The notes beneath the pieces were generated by a model, which did not search any database, was not told the origin of the DNA, and saw nothing but the letters and a program-made list of their open reading frames with translations. A DNA stretch of 64,000 nt. Source: an uncultured Porphyromonadaceae bacterium (GTDB taxonomy: Bacteria; Bacteroidota; Bacteroidia; Bacteroidales; Muribaculaceae). Below are positions 16,514-24,648 of this stretch, in pieces. Numbering within the stretch: position 1 is the stretch's first letter; each line of letters begins with the position of its first letter. The stretch spans positions 89,647-153,646 of the forward strand of contig UQER01000003.1 in assembly GCA_900540205.1 (NCBI GenBank), in the 5' to 3' direction. The position numbers and the translations under genes were made by a program.

Positions 16514-18412
16514 TCAGTCTTTCTCCAGATAGGTGTAACCGTAAAGGCCCGAACGGTAGTTGCTCAGGAATTCTCGTCCCTCTTCAGGAGTAATCTTACC
16601 CTCTTTCATGGCCTTGGTAACCCACGTTTCCACGTTGCGGACAAGGCGTTTTGAACTGTATTGCACGTAGTCGAGCACCTCGGCCACAGTTTCGCCATCG
16701 ATCACCTGGTCTATCTCGTAGCGATCCTTGTAGCAGGAGATATGCACGGCATTTGTATCGCCGAACAGATTGTGCATGTCGCCCAGAATCTCCTGATATG
16801 CACCCACAAGAAAGAAACCTATGTAGTAGGGTTCGCCCTGACGCAACGGATGCACCGGAAGCGCCGACGATGTGCCCTGAGGCGATACGAAGGTGGATAT
16901 TTTTCCGTCCGAATCGCATGTCATGTCCTGAAGTGTGGCCATGCGTGTGGGTTTCTCGTCGAGACGAGAGATGGGGAGAACCGGGAACACCTGGTCAACC
17001 GCCCATGCATCGGGAAGCGACTGGAACAGCGAGAAATTGCAGAAATATTTGTCGGGCAGCATCTTCGACACCTTGCGCAGCTCCTCCGGTGGATGCTTCA
17101 TCTGCGAGGCGATGGAACCTACCTCACGGGCAATCTCCCAGAAAAGTTTCTCGGCCAAAGCGCGGTTGCGGAGGTCAATCATTCCGAGCGAATACATCTC
17201 GAGCACCTCGTCGCGAATCTGCATGGCGTCGTGCCAGCTCTCGAAGATGCGCTGCTGGTCAATCTTGTCCCATATGTCGTATAGCTCCTTCACCAGCTCA
17301 TGCTCGTCGCCCTTGAGTTCCTCCGAGTCTTTCCATCCCGGGAGCGATGTGGTCTCGAGCACTTCGGTTATGAGCACCGAATGGTGGGCCGACAGGGAGC
17401 GTCCGCTTTCGGTAATGATATCGGGCTGCGGCAGATTGTTCTTCTCGCACACGTCGACAATCGAGAAAATGGCATCGTTGGCATACTCCTGAATGGAGTA
17501 GTTCATAGAACTTTCGCCGGCGCTCGAACGGGTTCCGTCATAGTCCACCCCGAGGCCGCCCCCGATGTCGACATACTGCAGGTCGAAGCCCATCTTCTCA
17601 AGCTGCACGTAGAACTGCATGGCCTCGCGCAGGGCATTCTTTATGCGGCGTATCTTGGTAATCTGGCTGCCGATGTGGAAATGGATGAGCTTCAGCCACG
17701 AGGTCATGCCGTGCTTTTCGAGATAGTCAATGGCCTCGAGCAGTTCCGACGAGTTCAGACCGAACTTCGAGCTGTCGCCGCCGGATTCCTCCCACTTGCC
17801 CGATCCGGAATTGGCAAGCTTGATGCGTATGCCGATGGATGGAGTAATGTTTATGCGTTTGGCCGCCTCGTAGATAATGGCCAGCTCGTTCAGCTTCTCA
17901 ACCACGAGAATGACTTTGCGTCCCATTTTATTGGCCAGCAAAGCGAGTTCCACATAATTCTCGTCCTTGTATCCGTTGCAGATTATGATGGCGTTCTCGT
18001 TGATGTTGGTGGCAAGCACGGCATGCAGCTCGGGCTTGGAGCCGGCCTCAAGGCCGATGTTGAATTTCTTGCCGTGGCTCACAATCTCCTCGACCACCGG
18101 ACGCATCTGGTTTACCTTAATGGGATAAACCAGGAAGTTGCGGCCTTTGTAGCCGTACTGTTCGGCGGCACGCTTGAAGCAATTGTGGATTTTCTCGACA
18201 CGGTTGTCGAGAATATCGGGAAAACGGAGTAACACCGGCGGTGTAATGTCCTTAACCTGCAGTTCATCAAGCACATCACGCAAATCAACGGGCATCAGTC
18301 CCGGACGCGGGGTAACACAGATGTTTCCCTTCTCGTTTATCGAAAAATACTGACGGCCCCAGCCCCCAATATTGTATAGCTCGGCGCTATCCTCAACTCG
18401 CCATTTTCTCAT
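16514..18412 (-). CDS. speA: Biosynthetic arginine decarboxylase
   Basis: 632 residues, the long form of the PLP-dependent alanine-racemase-fold decarboxylases, converting arginine to agmatine for polyamine synthesis. The start (WRVEDSAELYNIGGWG) is the usual SpeA N-terminus. The PLP Lys99 is in LVYPIKVNQ, the substrate/PLP region in FHIGSQI and DIGGGLGVDYDG, and the C-terminal catalytic block includes CDSDGKI. No agmatine-processing genes are nearby. It is divergent from apbE with overlapping promoter elements. Confidence 0.96.
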   Translation of the reverse strand: MRKWRVEDSAELYNIGGWGRQYFSINEKGNICVTPRPGLMPVDLRDVLDELQVKDITPPVLLRFPDILDNRVEKIHNCFKRAAEQYGYKGRNFLVYPIKVNQMRPVVEEIVSHGKKFNIGLEAGSKPELHAVLATNINENAIIICNGYKDENYVELALLANKMGRKVILVVEKLNELAIIYEAAKRINITPSIGIRIKLANSGSGKWEESGGDSSKFGLNSSELLEAIDYLEKHGMTSWLKLIHFHIGSQITKIRRIKNALREAMQFYVQLEKMGFDLQYVDIGGGLGVDYDGTRSSAGESSMNYSIQEYANDAIFSIVDVCEKNNLPQPDIITESGRSLSAHHSVLITEVLETTSLPGWKDSEELKGDEHELVKELYDIWDKIDQQRIFESWHDAMQIRDEVLEMYSLGMIDLRNRALAEKLFWEIAREVGSIASQMKHPPEELRKVSKMLPDKYFCNFSLFQSLPDAWAVDQVFPVLPISRLDEKPTRMATLQDMTCDSDGKISTFVSPQGTSSALPVHPLRQGEPYYIGFFLVGAYQEILGDMHNLFGDTNAVHISCYKDRYEIDQVIDGETVAEVLDYVQYSSKRLVRNVETWVTKAMKEGKITPEEGREFLSNYRSGLYGYTYLEKD

Positions 18413-18476
18413 TTCTACGGTTATGGATATTTACTGAACGGCCTGTAAAAGCTACATTCATAGGTTAACAGAACTG

Positions 18477-18524
18477 CAAATTTACTCAAAATTATTGACT
18501 GTAGGTCCAAAATGGCTAACTTTG
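18477..18524. promoter_or_regulatory. Overlapping divergent promoters, speA (-) and apbE (+)
   Basis: Plus strand: ATTG (18494-18497), 19 bp, TAACTTTG (18517-18524), 35 bp before the apbE ATG. Minus strand: TTTG (18508-18511), 23 bp, TAAATTTG (18477-18484), about 64 bp before the speA ATG. The two -33 elements are interleaved, so polymerase binding should be mutually exclusive. Confidence 0.6.
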
Positions 18525-18559
18525 TGAAAGGAACATGCCAAAAATAAACCGCAACAGAT

Positions 18560-19612
18560 ATGAAAGAACGCCGTAACGCCCTGTGGAGTTCAATATCCAT
18601 GGCCACCATGCTGCTTCTGCTCTGCGCCTCATGCCGCAAGGCGCCGCAATGGCGGCTTGCACAGGGAGCCGTGTGGAACACCACCTACCGCATTGTCTAC
18701 AACTCTCCCGAGGACTTGTCAGATTCCATTCAGGCCGTCGTGAGCGCCATTGAGATGTCGCTGTCGCCTTTCAACGAGCATTCCCTCATTTCAAGAATCA
18801 ACCGCAACGAGACCGACAGCACGGACGCCATGATTGACACAGTGTTCGCCATCTCCCGGGAAGTGAGCCACGCCAACGGCGGACGTTTCGACCCTACAGT
18901 GTCGCCACTTGTCAACCTTTGGGGCTTCGGCTACGACCGGCAGGCTCGCCGGGATATGGAGGAGGCCGGAGATTCGCCCGACTTCATTGTGCCGCGCGAG
19001 AACATAGACAGCGCCCTGCGCCTTGTCGGCATCGGCGACTGCCGCATAGACAATCATAGGATTGTAAAGAAGCACCCTTCCACCACATTCAATTTCAGCG
19101 CGGTCACCAAAGGCTTCGGCTGCGACATGATCGCCGACATGCTGCGCCGCAACGGGTCAGACAACCACATGGTGGAAATCGGCGGCGAGATAGCCCTTGA
19201 CGGCCACAATCCCGAAGGGGAGGCATGGCGCATACAGATTGACACCCCTCAGCCCGACGAAGCCGGCATCCCGCACCACGAGGCGCTGCAGATTGTCAAG
19301 CTCACCGGGCGGCATGGAGTGGCAACCTCAGGCAATTACCGCAACTTCCACACCACCGCACGCTATGGCCGTATAGGCCATACCATCGACCCCGTAAGCG
19401 GCATGCCGGTGCACACCGACGTCGCCTCGGCCACCATCATAGCCCCGACGGCCGCACTGGCCGATGCGTGGGCCACGGCCTGCATGGCATCCGATGCCGA
19501 CAGCGCCCTCAGAGCCGTGAACTCAACCGACGGAATAGAATGCCTTCTGGTGAAAATCGCCCCCGATTCCACCTTCGCCACCCTCCCTTCCGCCAACTTC
19601 CCCACGAAATAA
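18560..19612 (+). CDS. apbE: FAD:protein FMN transferase, lipoprotein
   Basis: 350 residues. ApbE links FMN covalently to threonine of periplasm-facing flavoproteins such as the Nqr/Rnf subunits. A lipoprotein signal ends at LLCASC (Cys about 29), so it is tethered in the periplasm. The family motifs FNFSAVTKGFGCDMIADML, VEIGGEIALDG and GRIGHTIDP are present. No Nqr or Rnf genes are in the window. Downstream there is no terminator before an IS element; see the hairpin at 21239-21292. Confidence 0.93.
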   Translation: MKERRNALWSSISMATMLLLLCASCRKAPQWRLAQGAVWNTTYRIVYNSPEDLSDSIQAVVSAIEMSLSPFNEHSLISRINRNETDSTDAMIDTVFAISREVSHANGGRFDPTVSPLVNLWGFGYDRQARRDMEEAGDSPDFIVPRENIDSALRLVGIGDCRIDNHRIVKKHPSTTFNFSAVTKGFGCDMIADMLRRNGSDNHMVEIGGEIALDGHNPEGEAWRIQIDTPQPDEAGIPHHEALQIVKLTGRHGVATSGNYRNFHTTARYGRIGHTIDPVSGMPVHTDVASATIIAPTAALADAWATACMASDADSALRAVNSTDGIECLLVKIAPDSTFATLPSANFPTK

Positions 19613-19651
19613 GTATCCGATTTAAGATAACTGCTCTACCCTATGTGCGCC

Positions 19652-19687
19652 ACTTGTAGGGTCGCGACCCAATGCTGTTTACTTAAG
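19652..19687. repeat. Left terminal inverted repeat of the IS
   Basis: 36 nt starting ACTTGTAGGGTCGCGACCC and ending GTTTACTTAAG; exact reverse complement of 21086-21121. Confidence 0.9.
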
Positions 19688-19690
19688 CAA

Positions 19691-21016
19691 TCAAATGGCT
19701 CTTCTGTAATTGTAAAGAGTGATATATTTCCCGGAATGCTTCATCTTTCTGAATACTCTTGGATTTGATCGATGCTTTTTAACCGGAGTGGTAAACCGGC
19801 CTATTTCATTTAACACAGAAAGTAAATTATTGTTACGGTTCGGGGTCTTTCCTGTAATTACAAGTACCGCATTGAGTTTCAGTATTCCAAGGGCGACGTT
19901 TCTGTTAATCCGTCTGTCCTTGCCGTCATGGCGCATCATGGCGGCTTGTCGGCATATGGCAGACAGGACATTATACAATATCGTCTTGGCATGGAAATCC
20001 TGTTGGATGGCCGTTTCAGATATTCCGGAAAATACTTCCACCTGCATACAGTTTTTGAAGAATCCGATTGTCGTTTCGTCATCCCAGCGGGCATGGTAGA
20101 TGTCACCCGCAGAATCTGAGAAAAGACTGTCGGCGATGGAGGTCATCACAACAACGTCCGATGAAAGTCTGACAAGCCTTACCCTGAAAGACGTATAGTC
20201 GCCCTTCCCATAGATGCGGTTGAGTTTCTTGATTGTGGTGGAAGCCGGATGTATATCCGTCACATACTCGTGTTTGCCTGATCGGATGAATTCATCGACA
20301 TCGCTGTTGAATCTTGCCTTTACTCTTATGACATAGCCGATTCCCAACTGTATCATCTTGGCCATCAGAGTATAGGCGCAGAATTTACGGTCAAGGACAA
20401 CCACCGGGGAGTGTCTGAGGACTTCTTGCGGAAGATGTGCGAGTTCATCGGAAAGAAGCCCTATTTCATCCTTGCCATAACACTCCATATTCGAGGCTAT
20501 GACTATATCGTTGAGGACGTCTTTCAGCACCACTCCTCTGGCAAGAGCCTGTTCTTCCCGTCCCGTCCTCCTGCCCTGAAGATACCTGAGCCTAAGGGCC
20601 GGAGTATTGGGCAGGGAATAAGTCGTGCCGTCTGCGGCAAGTACCAGATGGCTGTTCCACGTTGAGAACTCACATTTCCCATAGATCGATGCCACCGCCG
20701 ACGTGTTAAGTTTCTTAAGGTATCCGGGTGCCACATATTGTCGGCGACGGCTGAAATCACTCTTGTTCACATTGGACTTGCCGATGAGGTGGGAGTATTC
20801 CAGTAGTTCCAGGTCGGTAGACTTGCTGCGTGGATACAACAGGAAATTGAACAGTTCGGTAAAGGTCATCTGTCGGTGGCGGCTGAACGCCCCGGCCGGC
20901 ATGATTCCATTCCCGGAATTGGAATTGTAAAAATTTTTCAGGGTTTCTAGATTCCCGTATTTAACAATTTCAGCTTGAATTACGTTTAATATTGTAGCTG
21001 ATGCGGACTTGGCCAT
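19691..21016 (-). CDS. IS4-family DDE transposase
   Basis: 441 residues from the ATG at 21016 (MAKSASATILN). The frame stays open upstream into the inverted repeat, so an ATG at 21076 is an alternative start. DDE catalytic residues can be assigned: Asp in VLAADGTTYS, Asp in VVVLDRKFCAY, and the IS4 signature Y-(2)-R-(3)-E-(6)-K in YHARWDDETTIGFFK. The N-terminal region (about 25-100) is a helical DNA-binding segment. The frame is intact, so the element may be active. Codon use is more AT-rich than the surrounding genes, as expected for a mobile gene. Confidence 0.93.
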   Translation of the reverse strand: MAKSASATILNVIQAEIVKYGNLETLKNFYNSNSGNGIMPAGAFSRHRQMTFTELFNFLLYPRSKSTDLELLEYSHLIGKSNVNKSDFSRRRQYVAPGYLKKLNTSAVASIYGKCEFSTWNSHLVLAADGTTYSLPNTPALRLRYLQGRRTGREEQALARGVVLKDVLNDIVIASNMECYGKDEIGLLSDELAHLPQEVLRHSPVVVLDRKFCAYTLMAKMIQLGIGYVIRVKARFNSDVDEFIRSGKHEYVTDIHPASTTIKKLNRIYGKGDYTSFRVRLVRLSSDVVVMTSIADSLFSDSAGDIYHARWDDETTIGFFKNCMQVEVFSGISETAIQQDFHAKTILYNVLSAICRQAAMMRHDGKDRRINRNVALGILKLNAVLVITGKTPNRNNNLLSVLNEIGRFTTPVKKHRSNPRVFRKMKHSGKYITLYNYRRAI

Positions 21017-21085
21017 ATTGTTTTTTATTTGTGGTAAAATAATATAACAATCATGCGGCCTTGTCCGCTTTTTCATTTTCAATTC

Positions 21086-21121
21086 CTTAAGTAAACAGCA
21101 TTGGGTCGCGACCCTACAAGT
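21086..21121. repeat. Right terminal inverted repeat of the IS
   Basis: 36 nt, exact reverse complement of the left repeat at 19652-19687. Confidence 0.9.
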
Positions 21122-21238
21122 TGATGGATGCGGCTTCAATTTACATGAATCAAGTACACAGGACGTTCGGTTTGACCTGAAATAAGTCGTGGTTGGTTCT
21201 TCCGGAGTGCCGGTTTAATCAGAACCTAAATGCCGTTT

Positions 21239-21299
21239 AAAACGTTATATTTCGGACAGGCAGCTTGTATGCCTGCGGAAATATAACGTTTTAGCTTTT
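21239..21299 (+). terminator. Large terminator-like hairpin just before the DUF4136 gene
   Basis: A 15-bp outer stem (21239-21253 with 21278-21292) and an inner 6-bp stem (CAGGCA 21257-21262 with TGCCTG 21270-21275) are followed by TTTTAGCTTTTT. It ends directly before AAGGAT and the ATG at 21307. It may be the original apbE terminator, now separated from apbE by the IS, or an attenuator of the following gene. Confidence 0.65.
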
Positions 21300-21306
21300 T
21301 AAGGAT

Positions 21307-21924
21307 ATGAAGAAGTTATTGAGTTTGGTCGGGCTGCTGGCATTGCTGACGGCATGCTCTCCATACACGCTGGTGAACAGCGATACGTACAATGACGCGC
21401 AGCTGTCGGATTACCACACATTCCGCATCGTGACACCCGACATGGGGCAGCTTCCCCCGGGGATGGAAATGGTTACCTACTATAATATCGCTGCGGCTAT
21501 TCGCGAGGAGCTGGTGATGCGTGGATTCACCGAATCGCCCGAGTCGCCGTTGCTTGTCAATATTGCTGTGACCACGCACCGCGAGATAGCCACCGAACCG
21601 CTTATGCCGCCGGCCGGCTATTTCCCGTATTACGGCCCATATTATCCATATTACATGTGGCCGCGATATAACTACGGCCCATACTGGAATCCGGCCTATT
21701 ATTCAAACGCGCAGGTGATAACCGGTATCTACAAGGAGGGCGTGTTGACAATGGACCTCGTGAACATCGACACCAAGACGCCGCTTTTCTCGGCTTCGGT
21801 GGCCACCATCATCAACAACGGCGGCAACGGCTATCAGAATCTTAAAGGGATAGATCAGGCTGTCAACACCCTGTTCTCCAAATTCCCTGTTCCCCTGTTG
21901 CCGCAGTACCGGTCCGGCAAATGA
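21307..21924 (+). CDS. DUF4136 domain lipoprotein
   Basis: 205 residues. A lipoprotein signal ends at LLTAC (Cys17). The domain pattern LSDYHTFRI near residue 40, then IAAAIREELVMRGF and LLVNIAVTT, matches DUF4136, a periplasmic/outer-membrane lipoprotein family of unknown role. Residues about 100-135 are an unusual Tyr/Pro-rich segment (PYYGPYYPYYMWP). The start is supported by a rare good Shine-Dalgarno-like AAGGAT 3 bp before the ATG. No clear promoter lies between the IS and the hairpin upstream. Confidence 0.85.
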   Translation: MKKLLSLVGLLALLTACSPYTLVNSDTYNDAQLSDYHTFRIVTPDMGQLPPGMEMVTYYNIAAAIREELVMRGFTESPESPLLVNIAVTTHREIATEPLMPPAGYFPYYGPYYPYYMWPRYNYGPYWNPAYYSNAQVITGIYKEGVLTMDLVNIDTKTPLFSASVATIINNGGNGYQNLKGIDQAVNTLFSKFPVPLLPQYRSGK

Positions 21925-21951
21925 AAAACACTGCAGTCAGGGATATATTAT

Positions 21952-21994
21952 AAAAAAGAACGGTGACGCCGAAGATGGGTCACCGTTTCTTTTT
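21952..21994. terminator. Bidirectional terminator, DUF4136 gene and PI-PLC gene
   Basis: Stem ACGGTGAC (21960-21967) with GTCACCGT (21979-21986), preceded by an A-run and followed by TTCTTTTT. It lies between two convergent genes. Confidence 0.85.
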
Positions 21995-22012
21995 ATGGAT
22001 GAAGGTTAATCG

Positions 22013-24433
22013 TTACTTTGCGATTTTCATCACCTGTTCGCCGGCGCGTACCAGATAGATTCCCTTGGGAAGAGTGTCGAGTGCGTTGCTGAACGGCACG
22101 TTCATGCGGACGTTCATGCCCGATACGTTGTAGACGTCCACAAGAGTGTCGGCCTCGATGCTGTCTGCTGCAACCGATTCGATTGCGCTCTGGCCTTTGG
22201 GGCCATGATACTTGAGGCTGAAGTTGTCGAAGAAGAAATTCTGCTTGCCTGCGGCAGTTACAAGCGGTTTGGCCATGCGGATGTGCAGAAGGCCGTCGGC
22301 CTTGACCTCAACGTTCTCTGCTTTCACCAGACATTTGTTGAGAGCTTCGTCGCGGAGCACGTCAAGGGCGCTACCCTTGTCGCAGGTGAACGCGCCGGTG
22401 CTTTCGGTGTGAATTCCCTCGGCCATGTCAACATCGTTGGCGCTCATTTCGAATTTGCCTTCGCCTTCCATGGGCATGTTGTCGGCCATGGCCTGTGCGG
22501 TGACGGTGTAGATGCCTTCGGGCAGTCCGGTTACGTCCTGAGTCAGTTCCCATCCGTAGTTTTCGGGGTAGCTGGCGCTTGTGCGGTCAACATACACACG
22601 GAAAATCATATCCTTATCATTCAAGTCGTTCGAACCCCATACCTGGGTTTTCACGCAATAGGAAGTTGAGTTCTTGGCGAGTTCGTTCTTGAGCACCCAC
22701 ATGTTGTTTTCATTGTCATCGTTGGGGTCGAGCTTATAGCCATGAATCTTGAACGTGAGGTCCACGGGGTTTTCGGCCGTGGCCTTAGCCGCAAGTTCTT
22801 TTACAAGATCCTCCTCGCGCACGAGTTCCCAGAGCTGATTCTTGTTGCCGGCCTCGTATTTCGGGGCATTGACAAGCATTGTGGTGCCGTCGGTGTAGGT
22901 GTTGGTAGTGGTTTCGGGGGTGAGGGCCAATACGGTTGGAGTGCCGTCTACAACGCCGTTGAAGGTAAAGTAGTATGCGTCGGCATCATCGGCCTTAATT
23001 GCTTTGTAGGGGTTGGCTGCACCGTTGTCGATATAGCAGTTGTCGCCCAAGTAGTTGGGGATACCGCCCTGTACGAATGTGGTCTGCAGAAGGTAGTTGC
23101 CCGAACGCTTGTCGAAGAAGGTCTTGATACGGATACCGTTGTCGCCAAGAACGGCATGAGTGCCCCAGTCGGCACCGGCAGCAAGGAATTTACCGGTCTG
23201 GACATGGCGCATGAAATATGTGTCGTTGCCGAACACGTCCGGTTCCTTGGTGGTGTTGTTCTCTTCGCTGAAAAGCTCGTCATCAAGGATATAGTCGGCG
23301 GCATATTTGAAGTTGTTCTCAATGATGGCGTTCACGAGGTCTTTGCCCTTCACGTCATAAACCACCTCTTTGTCGGTGTAGTCGTCAAGGAGAACCCAGT
23401 CGGAGAACACGATTCCGGTAGGACCTGCAACCTCGGCATCGTTTATAAGTTTTGTGAGATGCGGGTTGGTGTGGGTGGCGCAAGTAAGATAGCCTTTCTT
23501 GCCGGAAGTGTACTCGCCCGAGGTGAAAATCATAGACCATTCGGGTTTGTAGTCGCCTTCGGCTCTTGCGGCGTTTGGACGGGTCTGGTTGCAGTTCGAT
23601 TTGAACAGGTTGGTTATTGAGTTGAGCTTGGTTTCGAGTTCCGTCTCATTCTTTGGAGATGAAACGTCGGTGACGCGCACACGGCCGTAAACTGTGGGGT
23701 CCAGTGCGTTGGTGGCGGTTGCAGCTGCACCTTCCTGCCACAGGTCCTTGTCACCGGGCCATCCGCCGAGGTTTCCTGCCTTGTTGATGTGGCACCATGA
23801 GATGCGGTCGCGGCGGAACACCACCACTTTGCCGCGCATCTGCTTCACGGTCAGATAGGGGTCGAAGTCAATGAACATGTCGGCGAATTTACCCTTGTTG
23901 AACAGTTCATCGGCAGCCTTGTCAAAATTGTCGCGGTTGGCTCCTGTGGGATCGGATGTGGGGTAGCCGCGGAAAAGGTGAATGGCGAAAAATTCCGAGG
24001 GATGCTCCTTGAGATAATCGGAAAGGAGTGTGAACGCATCTTCCATTGTGAGCTCAGTTTTTGCCATACCATGGTTGCAGTTGATGTAATAGGTTGTCAC
24101 CTCTTCGCCGTCAACGGTTTCTGTCTTTGAATAGAATCCGGGACGGAAATCGAAGGCGCGGATACCGCTTTTCAACTGATCCTCAAGCAGCACAGACTGT
24201 GCCATGGAGGAAGATTCGAATGTTACGTTGTGGCCGGTTGCGGAGTCGTGTGAGCCTGGGATAGAGACGTGAGCGGCAAACATGTCGTCCGGCAGATACT
24301 TCATCCAGTTTGTGATATCGGCTTTCGCATTGGTCAGGGCTGTTTCGCCGTCATAATCGGCTACAGCCGCGCTGCATGTCAGTCCCGACATGGCTATTGC
24401 GCATGACATCAGAAATGAAAATGATTTTTTCAT
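22013..24433 (-). CDS. Secreted PI-PLC-like phosphodiesterase with sorting domain
   Basis: 806 residues with a signal peptide (cleavage near SAAVA). Residues 40-350 are a phosphatidylinositol-specific phospholipase C X-like TIM barrel. The two catalytic histidines are visible: His62 in SIPGSHDSATG and His121 in INCNHGMAK. Residues about 395-550 look like a beta-trefoil/lectin-like module (YFMRHVQTGKFLAAG). A further beta-sandwich domain follows, and a C-terminal type IX secretion sorting domain (DVYNVSGMNV to GIYLVRAGEQVMKI). It is probably surface-exposed or released, acting on inositol phospholipids or GPI-like substrates of host or diet; the substrate is inference. Confidence 0.88.
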   Translation of the reverse strand: MKKSFSFLMSCAIAMSGLTCSAAVADYDGETALTNAKADITNWMKYLPDDMFAAHVSIPGSHDSATGHNVTFESSSMAQSVLLEDQLKSGIRAFDFRPGFYSKTETVDGEEVTTYYINCNHGMAKTELTMEDAFTLLSDYLKEHPSEFFAIHLFRGYPTSDPTGANRDNFDKAADELFNKGKFADMFIDFDPYLTVKQMRGKVVVFRRDRISWCHINKAGNLGGWPGDKDLWQEGAAATATNALDPTVYGRVRVTDVSSPKNETELETKLNSITNLFKSNCNQTRPNAARAEGDYKPEWSMIFTSGEYTSGKKGYLTCATHTNPHLTKLINDAEVAGPTGIVFSDWVLLDDYTDKEVVYDVKGKDLVNAIIENNFKYAADYILDDELFSEENNTTKEPDVFGNDTYFMRHVQTGKFLAAGADWGTHAVLGDNGIRIKTFFDKRSGNYLLQTTFVQGGIPNYLGDNCYIDNGAANPYKAIKADDADAYYFTFNGVVDGTPTVLALTPETTTNTYTDGTTMLVNAPKYEAGNKNQLWELVREEDLVKELAAKATAENPVDLTFKIHGYKLDPNDDNENNMWVLKNELAKNSTSYCVKTQVWGSNDLNDKDMIFRVYVDRTSASYPENYGWELTQDVTGLPEGIYTVTAQAMADNMPMEGEGKFEMSANDVDMAEGIHTESTGAFTCDKGSALDVLRDEALNKCLVKAENVEVKADGLLHIRMAKPLVTAAGKQNFFFDNFSLKYHGPKGQSAIESVAADSIEADTLVDVYNVSGMNVRMNVPFSNALDTLPKGIYLVRAGEQVMKIAK

Positions 24434-24496
24434 TGGTGGTTAGGTTTACGGTGATTTAAGATGAAATTTTAGCAGTTCGTCTGCTTTTTGATATGG

Positions 24497-24504
24497 CAAA
24501 GGTA
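24497..24504 (-). promoter_or_regulatory. -7 box upstream of the PI-PLC gene
   Basis: TACCTTTG on the minus strand, about 63 bp before the ATG at 24433. No good -33 element is seen at the usual spacing. Apart from this box the 215-bp gap to the M16 gene shows nothing clear. Confidence 0.5.
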
Positions 24505-24648
24505 GGGATAATATGTAAAAATTACCCCCCCAATTGTTAAACTAAGTTAATTAAGTGTGGCTGTTACACTCAAAAATATGACTTTTGATAATGAGGAAGT
24601 TAGAAAGCGCTGACTGAATGTAGATTAAGAGTTTGTGCCGTTTTGGCA

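Larger units (their letters stand above)
19652..21121. mobile_element. IS4-family insertion sequence, complete
   Basis: About 1.47 kb bounded by perfect 35-36 bp terminal inverted repeats (19652-19687 and 21086-21121). Each repeat carries an internal 12-bp perfect palindrome GGGTCGCGACCC. The element contains one intact transposase on the minus strand, whose stop is only 3 bp inside the left repeat. It sits in the gap between apbE and the DUF4136 lipoprotein gene. I see no target-site duplication in the flanks (left ...tatgtgcgcc, right tgatggatgc...). Confidence 0.9.

Noticed and set aside
19652..21121. IS interrupting a gene
   Set aside because: Both flanks are intergenic: apbE ends 40 bp before the left end and the next gene begins about 185 bp after the right end, and both frames look complete.
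24554..24570. Terminator candidate AGTGT...ACACT upstream of the M16 gene end
   Set aside because: Only 5 bp, no T-run; it is not between a gene end and a logical stop point.
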